This document shows positions 46,969 through 55,168 of a stretch of 55,168 bases of DNA, piece by piece (within the stretch, counting starts at the first letter, position 1; every line of letters begins with the position of its first letter). The notes under the pieces are model-generated. The model saw nothing but the letters and a program-made list of their open reading frames with translations. It was not told where the DNA came from and made no database searches. The position numbers and the translations under genes are program-made. The DNA is from Succinimonas amylolytica DSM 2873 (lineage in GTDB: Bacteria; Pseudomonadota; Gammaproteobacteria; Enterobacterales; Succinivibrionaceae): positions 1,959,570 to 2,014,737 of the forward strand of contig NZ_KB899636.1 in assembly GCF_000378405.1 (NCBI RefSeq), in the 5' to 3' direction.

Positions 46969-48108
46969 TTATTCTGCATTTCCAGCCTTGAAGCTGTAGA
47001 GCGGTCTTATAATTCCGGTGACCGTAACGCTTTCCGCCACCGCCTCCCTGATGGCATCCATGGTCCGGTAGGCAGCCGGGGATTCGTCCAGGGTTCCGGC
47101 ATGGATACAGGTGGAATAGATTCCCTGCATATCCTTTTTGAAGGTGTTTACGGTGCAGATTTGCCTGACCTCGCTCCGCGGCACGATTCTGCCGGAGCCA
47201 TGCGGGGCGGAATAGTTCCATTCCGGATTCCCGTGGCCGAATCCCGTAAGAATTCCCTCCTTCATGCTGACCGGAATCAGTACTTTTTCTCCGGCTAAGG
47301 CGGAGATGGCTCCCTTCCGCAAAATCAGAGAGCCTGGTTCCGGCCCCGCGGTAACACAGTTATGGGCGCAGGAAAGAATCTCCTCCGCCTTCCACTTCAT
47401 TCCCCGGAGGATTTCCTGGATAATGATGCTCCGGTTAAGAGCTGCATATTTCTGGGCTGTAGCGGTGTCATAAAGCCAGTCTTCCCGGAGATCTCCCGTG
47501 AGCCAGGTGAGTTCGTAGGGGACTGTGATGCCGGCATCCCTGAGGCAGCGCTGTCCGGCACTCAGGTAGTGTTCGGTTATTTCCCGGCCCAGATGGCGGC
47601 TTCCGCTGTGCACGGCAAGAAAGAGACTGTCGCCGTCTGAACCGGCTTCAATGAAGTGGTTGCCGCCGCCGAGAGTTCCCAGGGAAAGCAGGGCGCGATC
47701 CCTCCGGATATGCCGGGCGGCCCGGAGATCGTCATGATTCCAGGAGCCTGCGAACACGGACGGCCTGGTCCGGGCGGCGAAGCCCGAGGGAACACACTCC
47801 CGGATTACCCGGTCCAGACGGATCCAGTCCGGTTTGCCACGGGTGATTCTGACCATGGAGATGCCGCAGCCGATATCCGCTCCTGTAAGCACCGGCATAA
47901 CCCGGTCGCCAAGGGTGGCGGTAAAACCGATGGGGCAGACCTTTCCGGCGTGGACATCCGGCATAACCCGGATCCGGCTCTCCCAGAAGGCTTCGTTATT
48001 GCAGAGGGCAGTGATCTGACTGCGGGCCCAGGTATCGATCTGAATGCCGGGATCCGTCACGGTATAGACCACGGCGGAAGCGCAGGCGCCATTAATTACA
48101 GTATGCAT
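46969..48108 (-). CDS. RNA-splicing ligase RtcB (RtcB2 type)
   Basis: A 379-residue RtcB ligase, which joins RNA 2',3'-cyclic phosphate or 3'-phosphate ends to 5'-OH ends using GTP and manganese. Metal-site motifs are present: MPDVHAGK, TGADIGCG with its cysteine, GGGNHFIE, AVHSGSRHLG and HNCV, with the GMP-accepting histidine in the YSAPHGSGR segment. It is shorter than classical RtcB of about 400-410 residues, as expected for the RtcB2 form partnered with PrfH, and rtcA is absent. Operon with prfH. Confidence 0.9.
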   Translation of the reverse strand: MHTVINGACASAVVYTVTDPGIQIDTWARSQITALCNNEAFWESRIRVMPDVHAGKVCPIGFTATLGDRVMPVLTGADIGCGISMVRITRGKPDWIRLDRVIRECVPSGFAARTRPSVFAGSWNHDDLRAARHIRRDRALLSLGTLGGGNHFIEAGSDGDSLFLAVHSGSRHLGREITEHYLSAGQRCLRDAGITVPYELTWLTGDLREDWLYDTATAQKYAALNRSIIIQEILRGMKWKAEEILSCAHNCVTAGPEPGSLILRKGAISALAGEKVLIPVSMKEGILTGFGHGNPEWNYSAPHGSGRIVPRSEVRQICTVNTFKKDMQGIYSTCIHAGTLDESPAAYRTMDAIREAVAESVTVTGIIRPLYSFKAGNAE

Positions 48109-49173
48109 ACGTCTGAATATTCCTGATAAGCTGCCGTTCGTGCAGGAGTACCGTCCGGGAGAACTGTGCCGGATACCTTCCGCCCTGAGAGCGGGAAGTT
48201 TTATACCAGGCCTGGGATCTCACCGTTTTTCCTGTACGGAATCCGTAACGGGCAGAGTGCCCGCAGGGCGTACAGACGACGGTACTGTCGCTTTTAAGAC
48301 GGCAGAAACTAAAAAACAGTTATTTAAAAAGCAAAAAGACTGAAGAATGATGCTTTCGGTTACGCAATATCAGCGTATGACATACGAAACGCCGGGCGAT
48401 GAAGCCGGGACGGAAGAAGAGAAAACAGAGAGAGAAAAAGTCCTGAAGGACTCAGGGGGTCTCAGAGTTCCCTAACACCGCAGTCCCTGATGGTAACGGA
48501 AAGATCTTTTGAAAATGATGAAGCGCTGCGCATAAAATCCTCCTTTGCTGTCCGGTTCTGAAAATTCCCTCACCGGGAGATACTGAGCCCGGGAAGGTCT
48601 GGCGGTAACGGCTGCGGGACTTTTTTCAGAAAGGAGATATCAGTCCCTCCGGTGCACTGCTTCTGCAATTATGGATTACAGTTTTTTCAAAGTCAATGAT
48701 ATTTATTAATCTTCCGAAAATTTTTTTTGAAGATATGGTTTTCCTTTTTTACTTCCGTTTTTCTGTCAGGAATATTCCGGCGGGAAATGGCAGATCTGCC
48801 GGCGTTTTGGGGAGATGGCATTAATATCAGCCCCGGGAGATCAGATTCCGCTTCTGTTCCTGGGGCCCGGGGATTTCTGACCGATCCTCTCCCTGTCATC
48901 ATAAAAGCAGTTTTAAGACCGGTGCGGTCTCTTCCTGTATCTTTAATGCCAGGTATCCGAAAGGTAACTGTAAAGCATAAATTCCTGCTGTGGCGCCGGG
49001 GAACAGGAGGCGTCAGCGAAGTTTTCTGAAATCTCCTTCCGGAAATCATCAGACGGTGATTTTCAGAGAGGGCGATTCCTGGCAGAATTTTGTGCGGAGT
49101 GATACCCCGATCTCATTCCGCATAATCCGATATGGCGAAGTTAACAATTTTTTTGGTCCGCTCCGGTTTTATG
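48109..49173. other. Long stretch without a supported gene
   Basis: About 1.1 kb between the rtcB start and the promoter at 49174. A 41-codon frame from ATG 48350 has no ribosome site and no recognisable domain, and two frames near 48693-49049 overlap on opposite strands without domain evidence. The part next to rtcB should hold its promoter. I found no sigma-54 type element. Confidence 0.35.
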
Positions 49174-49202
49174 TTAACAATTAACGGGTGATAGGCTATA
49201 AT
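49174..49202 (+). promoter_or_regulatory. Strong sigma-70 type promoter
   Basis: TTAACA (49174-49179) and TATAAT (49197-49202) are exactly 17 bases apart. An A/T-rich segment with TTAACAATT repeats lies at 49139-49185. Transcription would begin near 49209, just before a short leader frame. Confidence 0.75.
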
Positions 49203-49221
49203 TTAGAAAACGTTTGCATAC

Positions 49222-49314
49222 ATGTCTGTTTCTAATGATGCCACTACTGCTTACTTTTATGGCTGGAAACGGATTATCTGGAAAAATAACACGGCTGATG
49301 ATGAAAAACCTTAG
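49222..49314 (+). CDS. Possible 30-residue leader peptide
   Basis: An ATG 14 bases past the predicted transcript start opens a 30-codon frame (MSVSNDATTAYFYG start) that ends at TAG 49312-49314, overlapping the ATG pair at 49298/49301 of the next gene. It could couple translation, or it could be the true N terminus of the next protein with a frameshift between them. No ribosome site is visible since the transcript may be nearly leaderless. Confidence 0.35.
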   Translation: MSVSNDATTAYFYGWKRIIWKNNTADDEKP

Positions 49315-49963
49315 TCCTGACAGAATAACGGAGCTTAGCGAGCTGATTACCTCCGGAGTCTCAACCCCGGATCTGGTATATAAGCGTTTTTTACGGAATG
49401 TCCCGTACAACATGAATGGGGTGCGGGGGAATCTCCTGTATCCTGATTATGTTCTTATGGCACAGGGGCCGCTGCAGTTTGACCGGATGGATGAGTCCAA
49501 AATTCTTGCCGGAACCGTGAGGCTCAAAAACGGTATTCTCAAGGTTGGCACCGGGGAGAGGTTTGTTTTTCTGCAGTGTGTTTCCCGGGTTGAGGAGATT
49601 GGCAGCGGTGTAACCGATATCGGGGTTCTGATGTTCTCCGATGTTTCGGAGCTCTCACTGTTTCTCAGGAATATCGGCGGGCTGGTGTGCTACGGAGTTA
49701 TCAGTAATCCCGTAGTATATGAAGGAGAACAGAATCATGTCCTGATGGTGGATGAGTGCGGCGAGTGCTGCACTCTGGAGCCTTTGGCTGCTACAGATTT
49801 TGATTATGTTCAGGATTCCGCTGATCTTTCCAGAAGCTTTGCCAGAAAGGGCGATTTTCTGGTGCTGGGCACTCCCGGGGTGGTTGCTTTCCTCAGGATT
49901 GAGAACTGGGAACGGCAAAAGGCCGCAGTGCTGGAGTTCAGTATACTCCGGAAGGCCGGCTGA
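49298..49963 (+). CDS. Protein of unknown function next to the CRISPR-Cas locus
   Basis: A soluble protein of about 221 residues starting MMKNLSPDRITEL. The frame is open up to a TTG at 49214, but that extension reads as an unlikely hydrophobic stretch, so I take the ATG at 49298. I recognise no domain. It has a beta-rich centre and a DECGECC cysteine cluster near residue 152. It has its own strong promoter and a classic terminator, and is convergent with csm6. Whether it belongs to the CRISPR-Cas locus is unknown. Confidence 0.5.
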   Translation: MMKNLSPDRITELSELITSGVSTPDLVYKRFLRNVPYNMNGVRGNLLYPDYVLMAQGPLQFDRMDESKILAGTVRLKNGILKVGTGERFVFLQCVSRVEEIGSGVTDIGVLMFSDVSELSLFLRNIGGLVCYGVISNPVVYEGEQNHVLMVDECGECCTLEPLAATDFDYVQDSADLSRSFARKGDFLVLGTPGVVAFLRIENWERQKAAVLEFSILRKAG

Positions 49964-49995
49964 GGGGTATCTCAGCTAGCAGGATTTTACGAAAG

Positions 49996-50019
49996 AGCTG
50001 TCTTCGGACGGCTTTTTTG
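49996..50019 (+). terminator. Rho-independent terminator with TTCG tetraloop
   Basis: AGCTGTC and GACGGCT pair over seven bases (one G-T) around TTCG and are followed by six Ts, 33 bases past the preceding stop. Confidence 0.88.
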
Positions 50020-50186
50020 ATCCCGTGTAAAAAGTCCACCGGCAATTAAGAAGAGAAACAGTGTCATAAAATCCCGGTGCTGATCTTTGGGAGTGATTTC
50101 TTTCCGGAATCAGAATGCGTACTAAACTCTCCGGAGCGCAACATTCCGGGGAATTCGTCCGTGCCTGTCAGGCAGAATCACAGGAG

Positions 50187-51518
50187 TTACTTTTTAATCT
50201 GGGAAATGATAAAGTCATTCATGCGATCGTAGCTGTTCCAGGAATCCTTATCAACACTCCTGCAGGACAGCTCAAACAGCTTTTTCAGTTTTTCAACAAT
50301 AGCAGAAGCTTTTATTCCGGTTTCCCTGAGTATGTAATCCTCATCAATTGCCACTATCTGATGAGCTGCGCTATTCCGGATGCTTTCCTCTACGGTTCTG
50401 ATATCCTCTGCCAGTTTAATAATCTGAGGATCTGATATTTTTTTCCTAATTATATGGAGAATACTTGTGGAGTTAACATAAGAATTTGGATCGAAGTTGT
50501 TATTGAATGACCTGCTGAGAATATCAAAAATATCAGAATTTATCACCTTGTCACCATCCCATTTAAGAGCATTGTGTTTATTTTTTCGGGCATAGCTGCC
50601 TTTTATATCGATATGGGCCTGTTTTAATAATACCAGCAGGAACATTTCTACAATTACCGGTGTGGTTGCTCTGATAAAATCAGCAAACTCTTTCCTTCGG
50701 TATTTGATTACCAGATTTTGAACATATTCAAAAGATTGTATTAAATTGCTGTCCTGTACCGGAAATATAAATTTCAGCTGTTCTTTGGGAAAGATGCTTT
50801 TGGCATCGTTGAATTTTAAGGTGTTTCTGAAAATCGCGGCTTCGATATATTTGCGATAGCCGGACGACTTTTCTTTGATAGACTGTGCTATCGCGAGTGC
50901 GGCAGGGTAATCATAGGCCCTTAAATGCTGTTCAATGATTTTTTCCCGGGTAAGCACCTCCAGTGTCGGGCACTCCACCTCCCGGCATCTGTTCGGAGTG
51001 TCCGGAGTGTTGTCAATGTTGCACTCCCAGAGATCCTGAACATTGAGATTCCTGCTGTGATGATGCTCATTCATTCCCTGGACAGGAGTGGCAACCTGGA
51101 TCAGCTTTGCTGCAAAGCCGCCCAGAGTGTACAGTACCAGAAGGCCGCTTTTCATGGCCGGGGTTCCTGAGGAAATGTTTATGATAAGCCGGTCGGTTTC
51201 GTCCATGGTGGCGAGAATCTCTTTTATGTGCTTCAGAAACTCCTCATAAAAGTAGTCGAAATCATGAACATTCAGAAGTTCCGGGTTTTCAATTGCGTGG
51301 ATGTCGGCAGTTTTTCCGAAATTTTCATAAAGCCTGTTTATGCAGTACCGGTATCTGTCATCCTCATGATGCTTTCTGACCATTTCTCCTGACAGATACA
51401 TATAGATGGTATCAGGTCTGTAGAAACGGCAGATATGGAGGAGAGAGCCCTCCTTCTTGTTGCTTTCTGAAATGGGATCAGTACCGCCCACCGGTGAAAA
51501 CAGTATGGTTTTATTCAT
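50187..51518 (-). CDS. csm6: Csm6: CARF-HEPN ribonuclease of a type III CRISPR system
   Basis: A 443-residue Csm6. The N-terminal CARF domain has GGTDPIS (11-17) and the NISSGTPAMKSG loop (114-125), both part of the cyclic oligoadenylate pocket. The C-terminal HEPN domain has R381-x4-H386, the catalytic pair of this RNase family. Csm6 dimers are switched on by cyclic oligoadenylate made by Cas10 and then degrade RNA widely. The gene lies 77 bases after cas2 on the same strand, so cas1-cas2-csm6 is probably one unit. An AGGATGG segment precedes the start. Confidence 0.88.
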   Translation of the reverse strand: MNKTILFSPVGGTDPISESNKKEGSLLHICRFYRPDTIYMYLSGEMVRKHHEDDRYRYCINRLYENFGKTADIHAIENPELLNVHDFDYFYEEFLKHIKEILATMDETDRLIINISSGTPAMKSGLLVLYTLGGFAAKLIQVATPVQGMNEHHHSRNLNVQDLWECNIDNTPDTPNRCREVECPTLEVLTREKIIEQHLRAYDYPAALAIAQSIKEKSSGYRKYIEAAIFRNTLKFNDAKSIFPKEQLKFIFPVQDSNLIQSFEYVQNLVIKYRRKEFADFIRATTPVIVEMFLLVLLKQAHIDIKGSYARKNKHNALKWDGDKVINSDIFDILSRSFNNNFDPNSYVNSTSILHIIRKKISDPQIIKLAEDIRTVEESIRNSAAHQIVAIDEDYILRETGIKASAIVEKLKKLFELSCRSVDKDSWNSYDRMNDFIISQIKK

Positions 51519-51595
51519 TAGTAGCCATCCTCATTTAATAATAAAACACTGCTCATGCTGTCCTGATTTTTGCAGCAAAAATCAGAATCTGAACC

Positions 51596-51901
51596 TTACA
51601 GTATAATCAGGGAGTCTTTTTCAATACGAACGTTCTGGCCGAAAAAGATAAATTTTCCATCTGCTCTTAATACGTAAACACGGACGCTGTCCCTGTTCAG
51701 ATCCATGTTTTTGGGAATCTGCTTCAGAAGATCATTGAATTTTCTGGCCGGGAGAAAAACCTCAAACGCTGAGAACTGTACCCGGTAGCCAAAGCCTTCC
51801 ATCATTTTTGCAAATTTGTCCCGCAATTTATCGGACTGGATATCGTAAATCACCAGAGCATATACGCAGTTGTTGTCATTTTTAGGAACATACTGATTCA
51901 T
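51596..51901 (-). CDS. cas2: CRISPR-associated protein Cas2
   Basis: A 101-residue Cas2 with the ferredoxin-like pattern: ALVIYDIQSDKLRDK, where the aspartate in YDI is the conserved acidic residue, then GYRVQFSAFE and the second helix. Cas2 dimers bridge two Cas1 dimers in the spacer-integration complex. It starts 42 bases after the cas1 stop. The ribosome site is weak. Confidence 0.92.
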   Translation of the reverse strand: MNQYVPKNDNNCVYALVIYDIQSDKLRDKFAKMMEGFGYRVQFSAFEVFLPARKFNDLLKQIPKNMDLNRDSVRVYVLRADGKFIFFGQNVRIEKDSLIIL

Positions 51902-51943
51902 GATGACGTTTTTAAAAAGCTGCTGTTCGCGGTTTTATGCAGA

Positions 51944-52948
51944 TTATCTTATACGTACCGGGATATAATATTCCGGAGAATTTCTGTCTATTGCCTTAAT
52001 CAGTCTCTCGATCTGATATTCGATAGCCTTTCGGAAGCTGATGGCGTAATCTATAAAATCAAGATACCTGGATTTGGTGTTCATTTTATTTTCAAATTTA
52101 GAAAGAAAGAGCCTGATTCCTTCCTGATTGAGATAGATTCCCTGATTGTTTTCATTTTGCCTGAAGTTGCTCATCACAATTTCATGTCCGTTGAGACATG
52201 ACATGGCCAGGGAATCAACTATTACCGCCCGCCATTCCTCCATTAAGTCGCTGGCCAGACTCTGGTGCTTAAGATGATCATGATGAATAAAGCCCCAGAA
52301 CGGATTAAGATTTTTAAGCTCGATAATGCCGATTATTTCGTTGAAGAGCAGGGTATACCCGAAGCTTATCAGAGAATTAAAAGGATCTCTGGGCGGGCGT
52401 CTGGTTCTCCCGTTAAAGGCAAACTGCGGATCGGTTAGCCCCCCGAGATATTTAAAGTACTCTTTTGCGGCATATCCTTCGTGTCCCAGTATCTGGCTGA
52501 TGACGGAGCATTTCATGACCGCCTTTTCAGCCAGTCTCATATTTCGGAACCCCGCAGACAAATCCGTATTCCTGTTCCTGCCGTAGCGGCGGAGAATGGC
52601 AATCTGGTTTGAAATTTTTGCTGCGATGATGTTTTTGCTGATGGTTAAGGAAAAATCCCTGTCATTGGAATAGCAGAGCTGCTTTCTCTGTTTAATTGAA
52701 TTGGCGTGGCTAAGAGAAATCAGCCGGCCCTGATAGGAGCCGTTCATAGAGAGATAGATGACGTCAATTCCGGACCGCAGGCATTTTGTAAGGCATTGCG
52801 TGGATACCTGAACATTTCCGAAGATCTCGATCACATCAACTACTTCTGCGGGAACGCTTTTAATTACCTCTCCCTTCGATTTTACGGTAAATCTGTTACC
52901 GGAAATACCCAGGAAGGCTCCCTGTTCTGAAATGCATAAATAGGCCAA
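51944..52948 (-). CDS. cas1: CRISPR-associated integrase Cas1
   Basis: A 334-residue Cas1. The metal-binding residues are in place: E157 in GHEGYAAKEYF, a histidine in FWGFIHHDH (about H222) and acidic residues in SDLMEEWR (about 234-238). The N-terminal beta domain has the typical VPAEVVDVIEIFGNVQVST strand pair. It inserts new spacers into the CRISPR array. Translation starts at TTG 52948, supported by AAGGA 7 bases upstream. The gene is divergent from cas6. Confidence 0.94.
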   Translation of the reverse strand: MAYLCISEQGAFLGISGNRFTVKSKGEVIKSVPAEVVDVIEIFGNVQVSTQCLTKCLRSGIDVIYLSMNGSYQGRLISLSHANSIKQRKQLCYSNDRDFSLTISKNIIAAKISNQIAILRRYGRNRNTDLSAGFRNMRLAEKAVMKCSVISQILGHEGYAAKEYFKYLGGLTDPQFAFNGRTRRPPRDPFNSLISFGYTLLFNEIIGIIELKNLNPFWGFIHHDHLKHQSLASDLMEEWRAVIVDSLAMSCLNGHEIVMSNFRQNENNQGIYLNQEGIRLFLSKFENKMNTKSRYLDFIDYAISFRKAIEYQIERLIKAIDRNSPEYYIPVRIR

Positions 52949-53349
52949 GGCGGAGTCCTTTTTATGTTATCTTTCCTGTCTCCGATTATACATAACTGCT
53001 TAGGCGGTATTTATTATGCTGCTGAAAACTGAGAATTTTGTCATGTTTTTATATTTTGTATGTTTATAGTTAGGCGTTTCTTAATGTTATTACGGTAAAT
53101 GTATGCGGTTGAGATTTAATACGGTTCTCTTTAGTGTTTTTGAGATGAGGTTTTGATTTTTATTTTTAAGTATCTTTATAACTGTGTTCAGGCTCTCAAA
53201 AAGTAATGGTTATCGTTTTTGTTAATTTAACCTTGTTATAGACTTTTTTAAACGTGCGGAAAGCAACGCTTAAAATGCGCGAGACATGGCGCTTTTAGGT
53301 GTTCTCTGTTCCATGCTGAAGTTATATTGTCAGGCTCTCATTGTTGTTT
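52949..53349. other. AT-rich divergent spacer between cas1 and cas6
   Basis: A 400-base region that must hold promoters for both arms of the locus. I searched it for direct repeats of CRISPR size and found none, so it is not an array; it could include a leader or array remnant too short to see. Confidence 0.4.
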
Positions 53350-54129
53350 ATGCAAAAATTAAGCAGACTGAAAATCCGGCTGCAGATACCGGATAACGTT
53401 TCTCTTTCCTGTACCAGAGGATCGCTGTTCCACGGGGCTCTCATGAACATGATTGACAGCGATTATGCCAATTTTCTTCATGAAAGCCGGCTGCATCCCT
53501 ATGCGCAGTATATCAGCCGTGAAGAAGACGGGGCGGTGTACTGGGTCATAAGCTGTACCAATGAGGAAGCCTGTAGCCGGATTATTGCGGCTCTGATGAG
53601 CAGGGACAGTGTTTTTATTGAAAAGCTTAACGCCGAAGTCGGACTAGGGGAGCGTTCCTACAGTGAACTGTCCTATGATTCTCTGGCGGCGCTGTTTTAC
53701 GGAGATCCTCTGCCCCGATTTACAGATATCAGAATCATCACCCCCATGTCGTTTAAGAGCGAGGGCGGTTACTGCATCTTCCCCGACATCAGGAAGATCT
53801 ACAAGAGCATGATGAACAGGTACGATACAGCCATGAAGGACAGCAGCAGTACGGTTTTCGATCTGTCCGCCCTGAACGAACTCTGTGAAACAACAGCAAT
53901 CACACGCTATAACCTCAGAAGCCGGATGTTTCCTGTAGACGGGGCTTCCATCCCTTCATTTTCCGGAACCATATCCCTCAGATTTTCCGGTTCCAAATCC
54001 ATGATTAATTTTGCCCATATGCTTTTCAGATTCGGGGAGTTTTCCGGGGTGGGAGTTAAGACCTCTATCGGAATGGGGGCAATTCGTATTGAAAACAATA
54101 ATGGTGGTATGAAACATGTCATTGACTGA
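53350..54129 (+). CDS. cas6: CRISPR RNA endonuclease Cas6
   Basis: A 259-residue RAMP protein. The N terminus (LSRLKIRLQIPDNVSLSCTRGSLFHGALM) and the C-terminal glycine-rich loop (FRFGEFSGVGVKTSIGMGAIRI) are those of Cas6, which cuts the CRISPR transcript within repeats to make crRNA. Position before cas10 fits a type III-A locus. ATG 53350 is taken over the TTG at 53341. Stop overlaps the cas10 start by 14 bases. Confidence 0.85.
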   Translation: MQKLSRLKIRLQIPDNVSLSCTRGSLFHGALMNMIDSDYANFLHESRLHPYAQYISREEDGAVYWVISCTNEEACSRIIAALMSRDSVFIEKLNAEVGLGERSYSELSYDSLAALFYGDPLPRFTDIRIITPMSFKSEGGYCIFPDIRKIYKSMMNRYDTAMKDSSSTVFDLSALNELCETTAITRYNLRSRMFPVDGASIPSFSGTISLRFSGSKSMINFAHMLFRFGEFSGVGVKTSIGMGAIRIENNNGGMKHVID

Positions 54130-54949
54130 ACGCCAGGTGAAACTTGTAATCGGAAGCCTTCTCCACGATGTTGGCAAGGTTGTGTACCGATCGGGACAGG
54201 ATTCCCGGAATCACAGTCTCTCCGGAAGTCAGTTTCTGGAGGAGCTGGGCATTAAGGACTCCGCAATTCTTAACTGCGTCAGGTATCATCACGGGAAAAT
54301 GCTGTCATCTGCCAGGGTGCCCGATGATGATCTGTGCTATCTCGCATACTTTGCCGACAATATTGCCGCGGCAGTTGACAGAAGAGGGCGGGATGACAGT
54401 GCGGAGGCTGGTTTTGACAGAACGGTGCCACTGGAATCGGTGTTTAACATTCTGAACGGCAATAACGAGAGTAAGCACTACCGTCAGGATTTTCTGACCC
54501 TGGAAAAGGTAAATTATCCCTCGTCTGACAGGGCCGTCCTTGATAACAGCTTCTATCAGCGGATAACCCGGAATTTTGAGGAGAATCTGCACGGAATTTC
54601 CTGTACCGAGGAAAACATTTCATCAGTACTGTCGCTTCTGGAGGCCAATCTTTCCTATGTGCCTTCATCCACCAATACCGGAGAGCTTACCGATATTCCT
54701 CTCTATGATCATCTGAAGCTGACGGCTGCCTTTGCCTCCTGTCTGGAGGCCTACACCGCCGAGAAGGGCATCTCAAACTACCGGGAAAAGTTCTTCAGTG
54801 CCGCCGATGATACCTATGGCGAGAACATGTTTCTCCTGTTTATTATGAAAGAAAGCTCCCCGGCGGACAAACGAAAGCGACGGCCCTTAAGCCGCATTCG
54901 GAACGCTGCATGCCCTGGAATGGAGTGGCGACCCAGATCTCTTCGGTAA
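54116..54949 (+). CDS. cas10: Cas10 (Csm1) N-terminal fragment, interrupted
   Basis: The first 240 residues are the start of Cas10 of the Csm1 type: an HD nuclease domain with LLHDVGK (H17-D18), HSLSGSQFL and YHHGKM, followed by a linker up to YGENMFLLF. In Csm1 the next segment should be the SGIQDF region and then the GGDD palm domain that makes cyclic oligoadenylate. Here the frame instead turns into a basic, unrelated tail after about base 54842 and stops at 54949. Csm1 is normally 750-850 residues, so the polymerase half and csm2-csm5 are absent from this window. The cause is an insertion, a deletion or an assembly join. Overlaps cas6 by 14 bases. Confidence 0.8.
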   Translation: MSLTERQVKLVIGSLLHDVGKVVYRSGQDSRNHSLSGSQFLEELGIKDSAILNCVRYHHGKMLSSARVPDDDLCYLAYFADNIAAAVDRRGRDDSAEAGFDRTVPLESVFNILNGNNESKHYRQDFLTLEKVNYPSSDRAVLDNSFYQRITRNFEENLHGISCTEENISSVLSLLEANLSYVPSSTNTGELTDIPLYDHLKLTAAFASCLEAYTAEKGISNYREKFFSAADDTYGENMFLLFIMKESSPADKRKRRPLSRIRNAACPGMEWRPRSLR

Positions 54950-55168
54950 GATCCGTTCCGGCCCCCGTTAAGTTGGCTGGGTCATGCTGACGCTGGCACA
55001 GATCACTTTGCCCTGATTGCTGGTTTCGCTCAGCACACACAGACCTTCAGTAATTTTGGCTCTGGAGATGGCGCGTTTGACCTGATCCATCCGGAATTTT
55101 GCCAACGACTGATCGTTCGGGCTGTCTTCGTATTTGACCTTCCGCGTTATTATCACGTAAATAATTCT
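54843..55168. mobile_element. Foreign sequence interrupting cas10, possible insertion element end
   Basis: From about 54843 the DNA no longer encodes Cas10. On the minus strand a frame runs from the window edge to TAA at 54968-54970 with about 66 residues, including KYEDSPNDQSLAKFRMDQV. It would be the 3' end of a gene entering from the right. An insertion sequence reading inward would look like this, with about 120 bases between the gene end and the junction. I do not recognise the protein and cannot see paired terminal repeats because only one end is in the window. Confidence 0.3.
54968..55168 (-). CDS. 3' end of an unidentified gene, cut by the window edge
   Basis: A frame open from the last base to TAA at 54970-54968, about 66 residues, hydrophilic, ending SMTQPT. 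No family recognised; a transposase is one guess, based on its position inside cas10. Its codons look orderly, so it is likely real coding sequence. Confidence 0.35.
   Translation of the reverse strand, partial: RIIYVIITRKVKYEDSPNDQSLAKFRMDQVKRAISRAKITEGLCVLSETSNQGKVICASVSMTQPT

Noticed and set aside
48350-48475. 41-codon frame near the rtcB promoter
   Set aside because: No ribosome site, no domain and a composition like the surrounding spacer.
52949-53349. cas1-cas6 spacer considered as a CRISPR array
   Set aside because: No direct repeats of 24-40 bases could be found.

Overview
The window looks like gammaproteobacterial chromosome, possibly a gut or rumen anaerobe related to Succinivibrionaceae. 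That placement is an inference. It rests on close matches, recalled from memory, to enterobacterial-type ClcA, TusE, MsbA, RlhA, AqpZ, DauA, MurA, MurB, BirA and RavA/ViaA, mixed with families common in anaerobic gut bacteria (DUF6273, DUF1848, AAA/DUF1703, Rpn-like nucleases). The word TCCGGA is strikingly frequent in genes and spacers alike. No rRNA and no CRISPR array is visible.

Layout. 1-7 kb: a DUF6273 gene fragment, clcA, tusE, two tRNA-Ser genes (CGA and TGA anticodons), an AT-rich stretch with gene relics and an Rpn-like nuclease, a small secreted protein, and cmk. 7.2-20.9 kb: the most unusual block, four large same-strand genes. They encode a RavA-type MoxR AAA+ ATPase with a very long C-terminal extension, a ViaA-type VWA protein, a 1191-residue protein ending in an ABC1/UbiB-like kinase domain, and a 1087-residue protein that is a tandem fusion of two complete CARF-HEPN (Csx1-like) units, both keeping the R-x4-H ribonuclease motif. 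21-28 kb: msbA-rlhA, an orphan traV-traA pair, and an AAA/DUF1703 ATPase that has lost its nuclease end. 28-34 kb: two His/Pro-rich lipoproteins with internal DNA repeats, a nitroreductase, aqpZ and dauA.

33.7-38.3 kb is a cell-envelope cluster: murA, murB, birA, a small unknown gene and a zeta-toxin-like kinase, tightly packed from murB onward. 38.7-46 kb holds a methyltransferase-like protein, a DUF1848 Fe-S protein, an orphan type IV pilin-like protein behind a 10-bp inverted repeat, an intact DUF6273 protein, a relic of an ISAzo13-type transposase and an intact AAA/DUF1703 ATPase-nuclease. 46.3-48.1 kb is an rtcB-prfH RNA/ribosome-repair pair.

50-55 kb is one end of a type III (probably III-A) CRISPR-Cas locus: csm6, cas2 and cas1 on one strand, and cas6 and cas10 on the other. 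The cas10 frame leaves its family after about 240 residues and runs into unrelated DNA at the window end, so the signal-producing polymerase appears cut by an insertion or an assembly join. The window therefore carries two different CARF-HEPN nucleases, Csm6 beside cas genes and the tandem protein 30 kb away beside a RavA-ViaA-kinase module. Joining that module and the tandem CARF-HEPN protein into one defence or stress system is a hypothesis based only on position and orientation.
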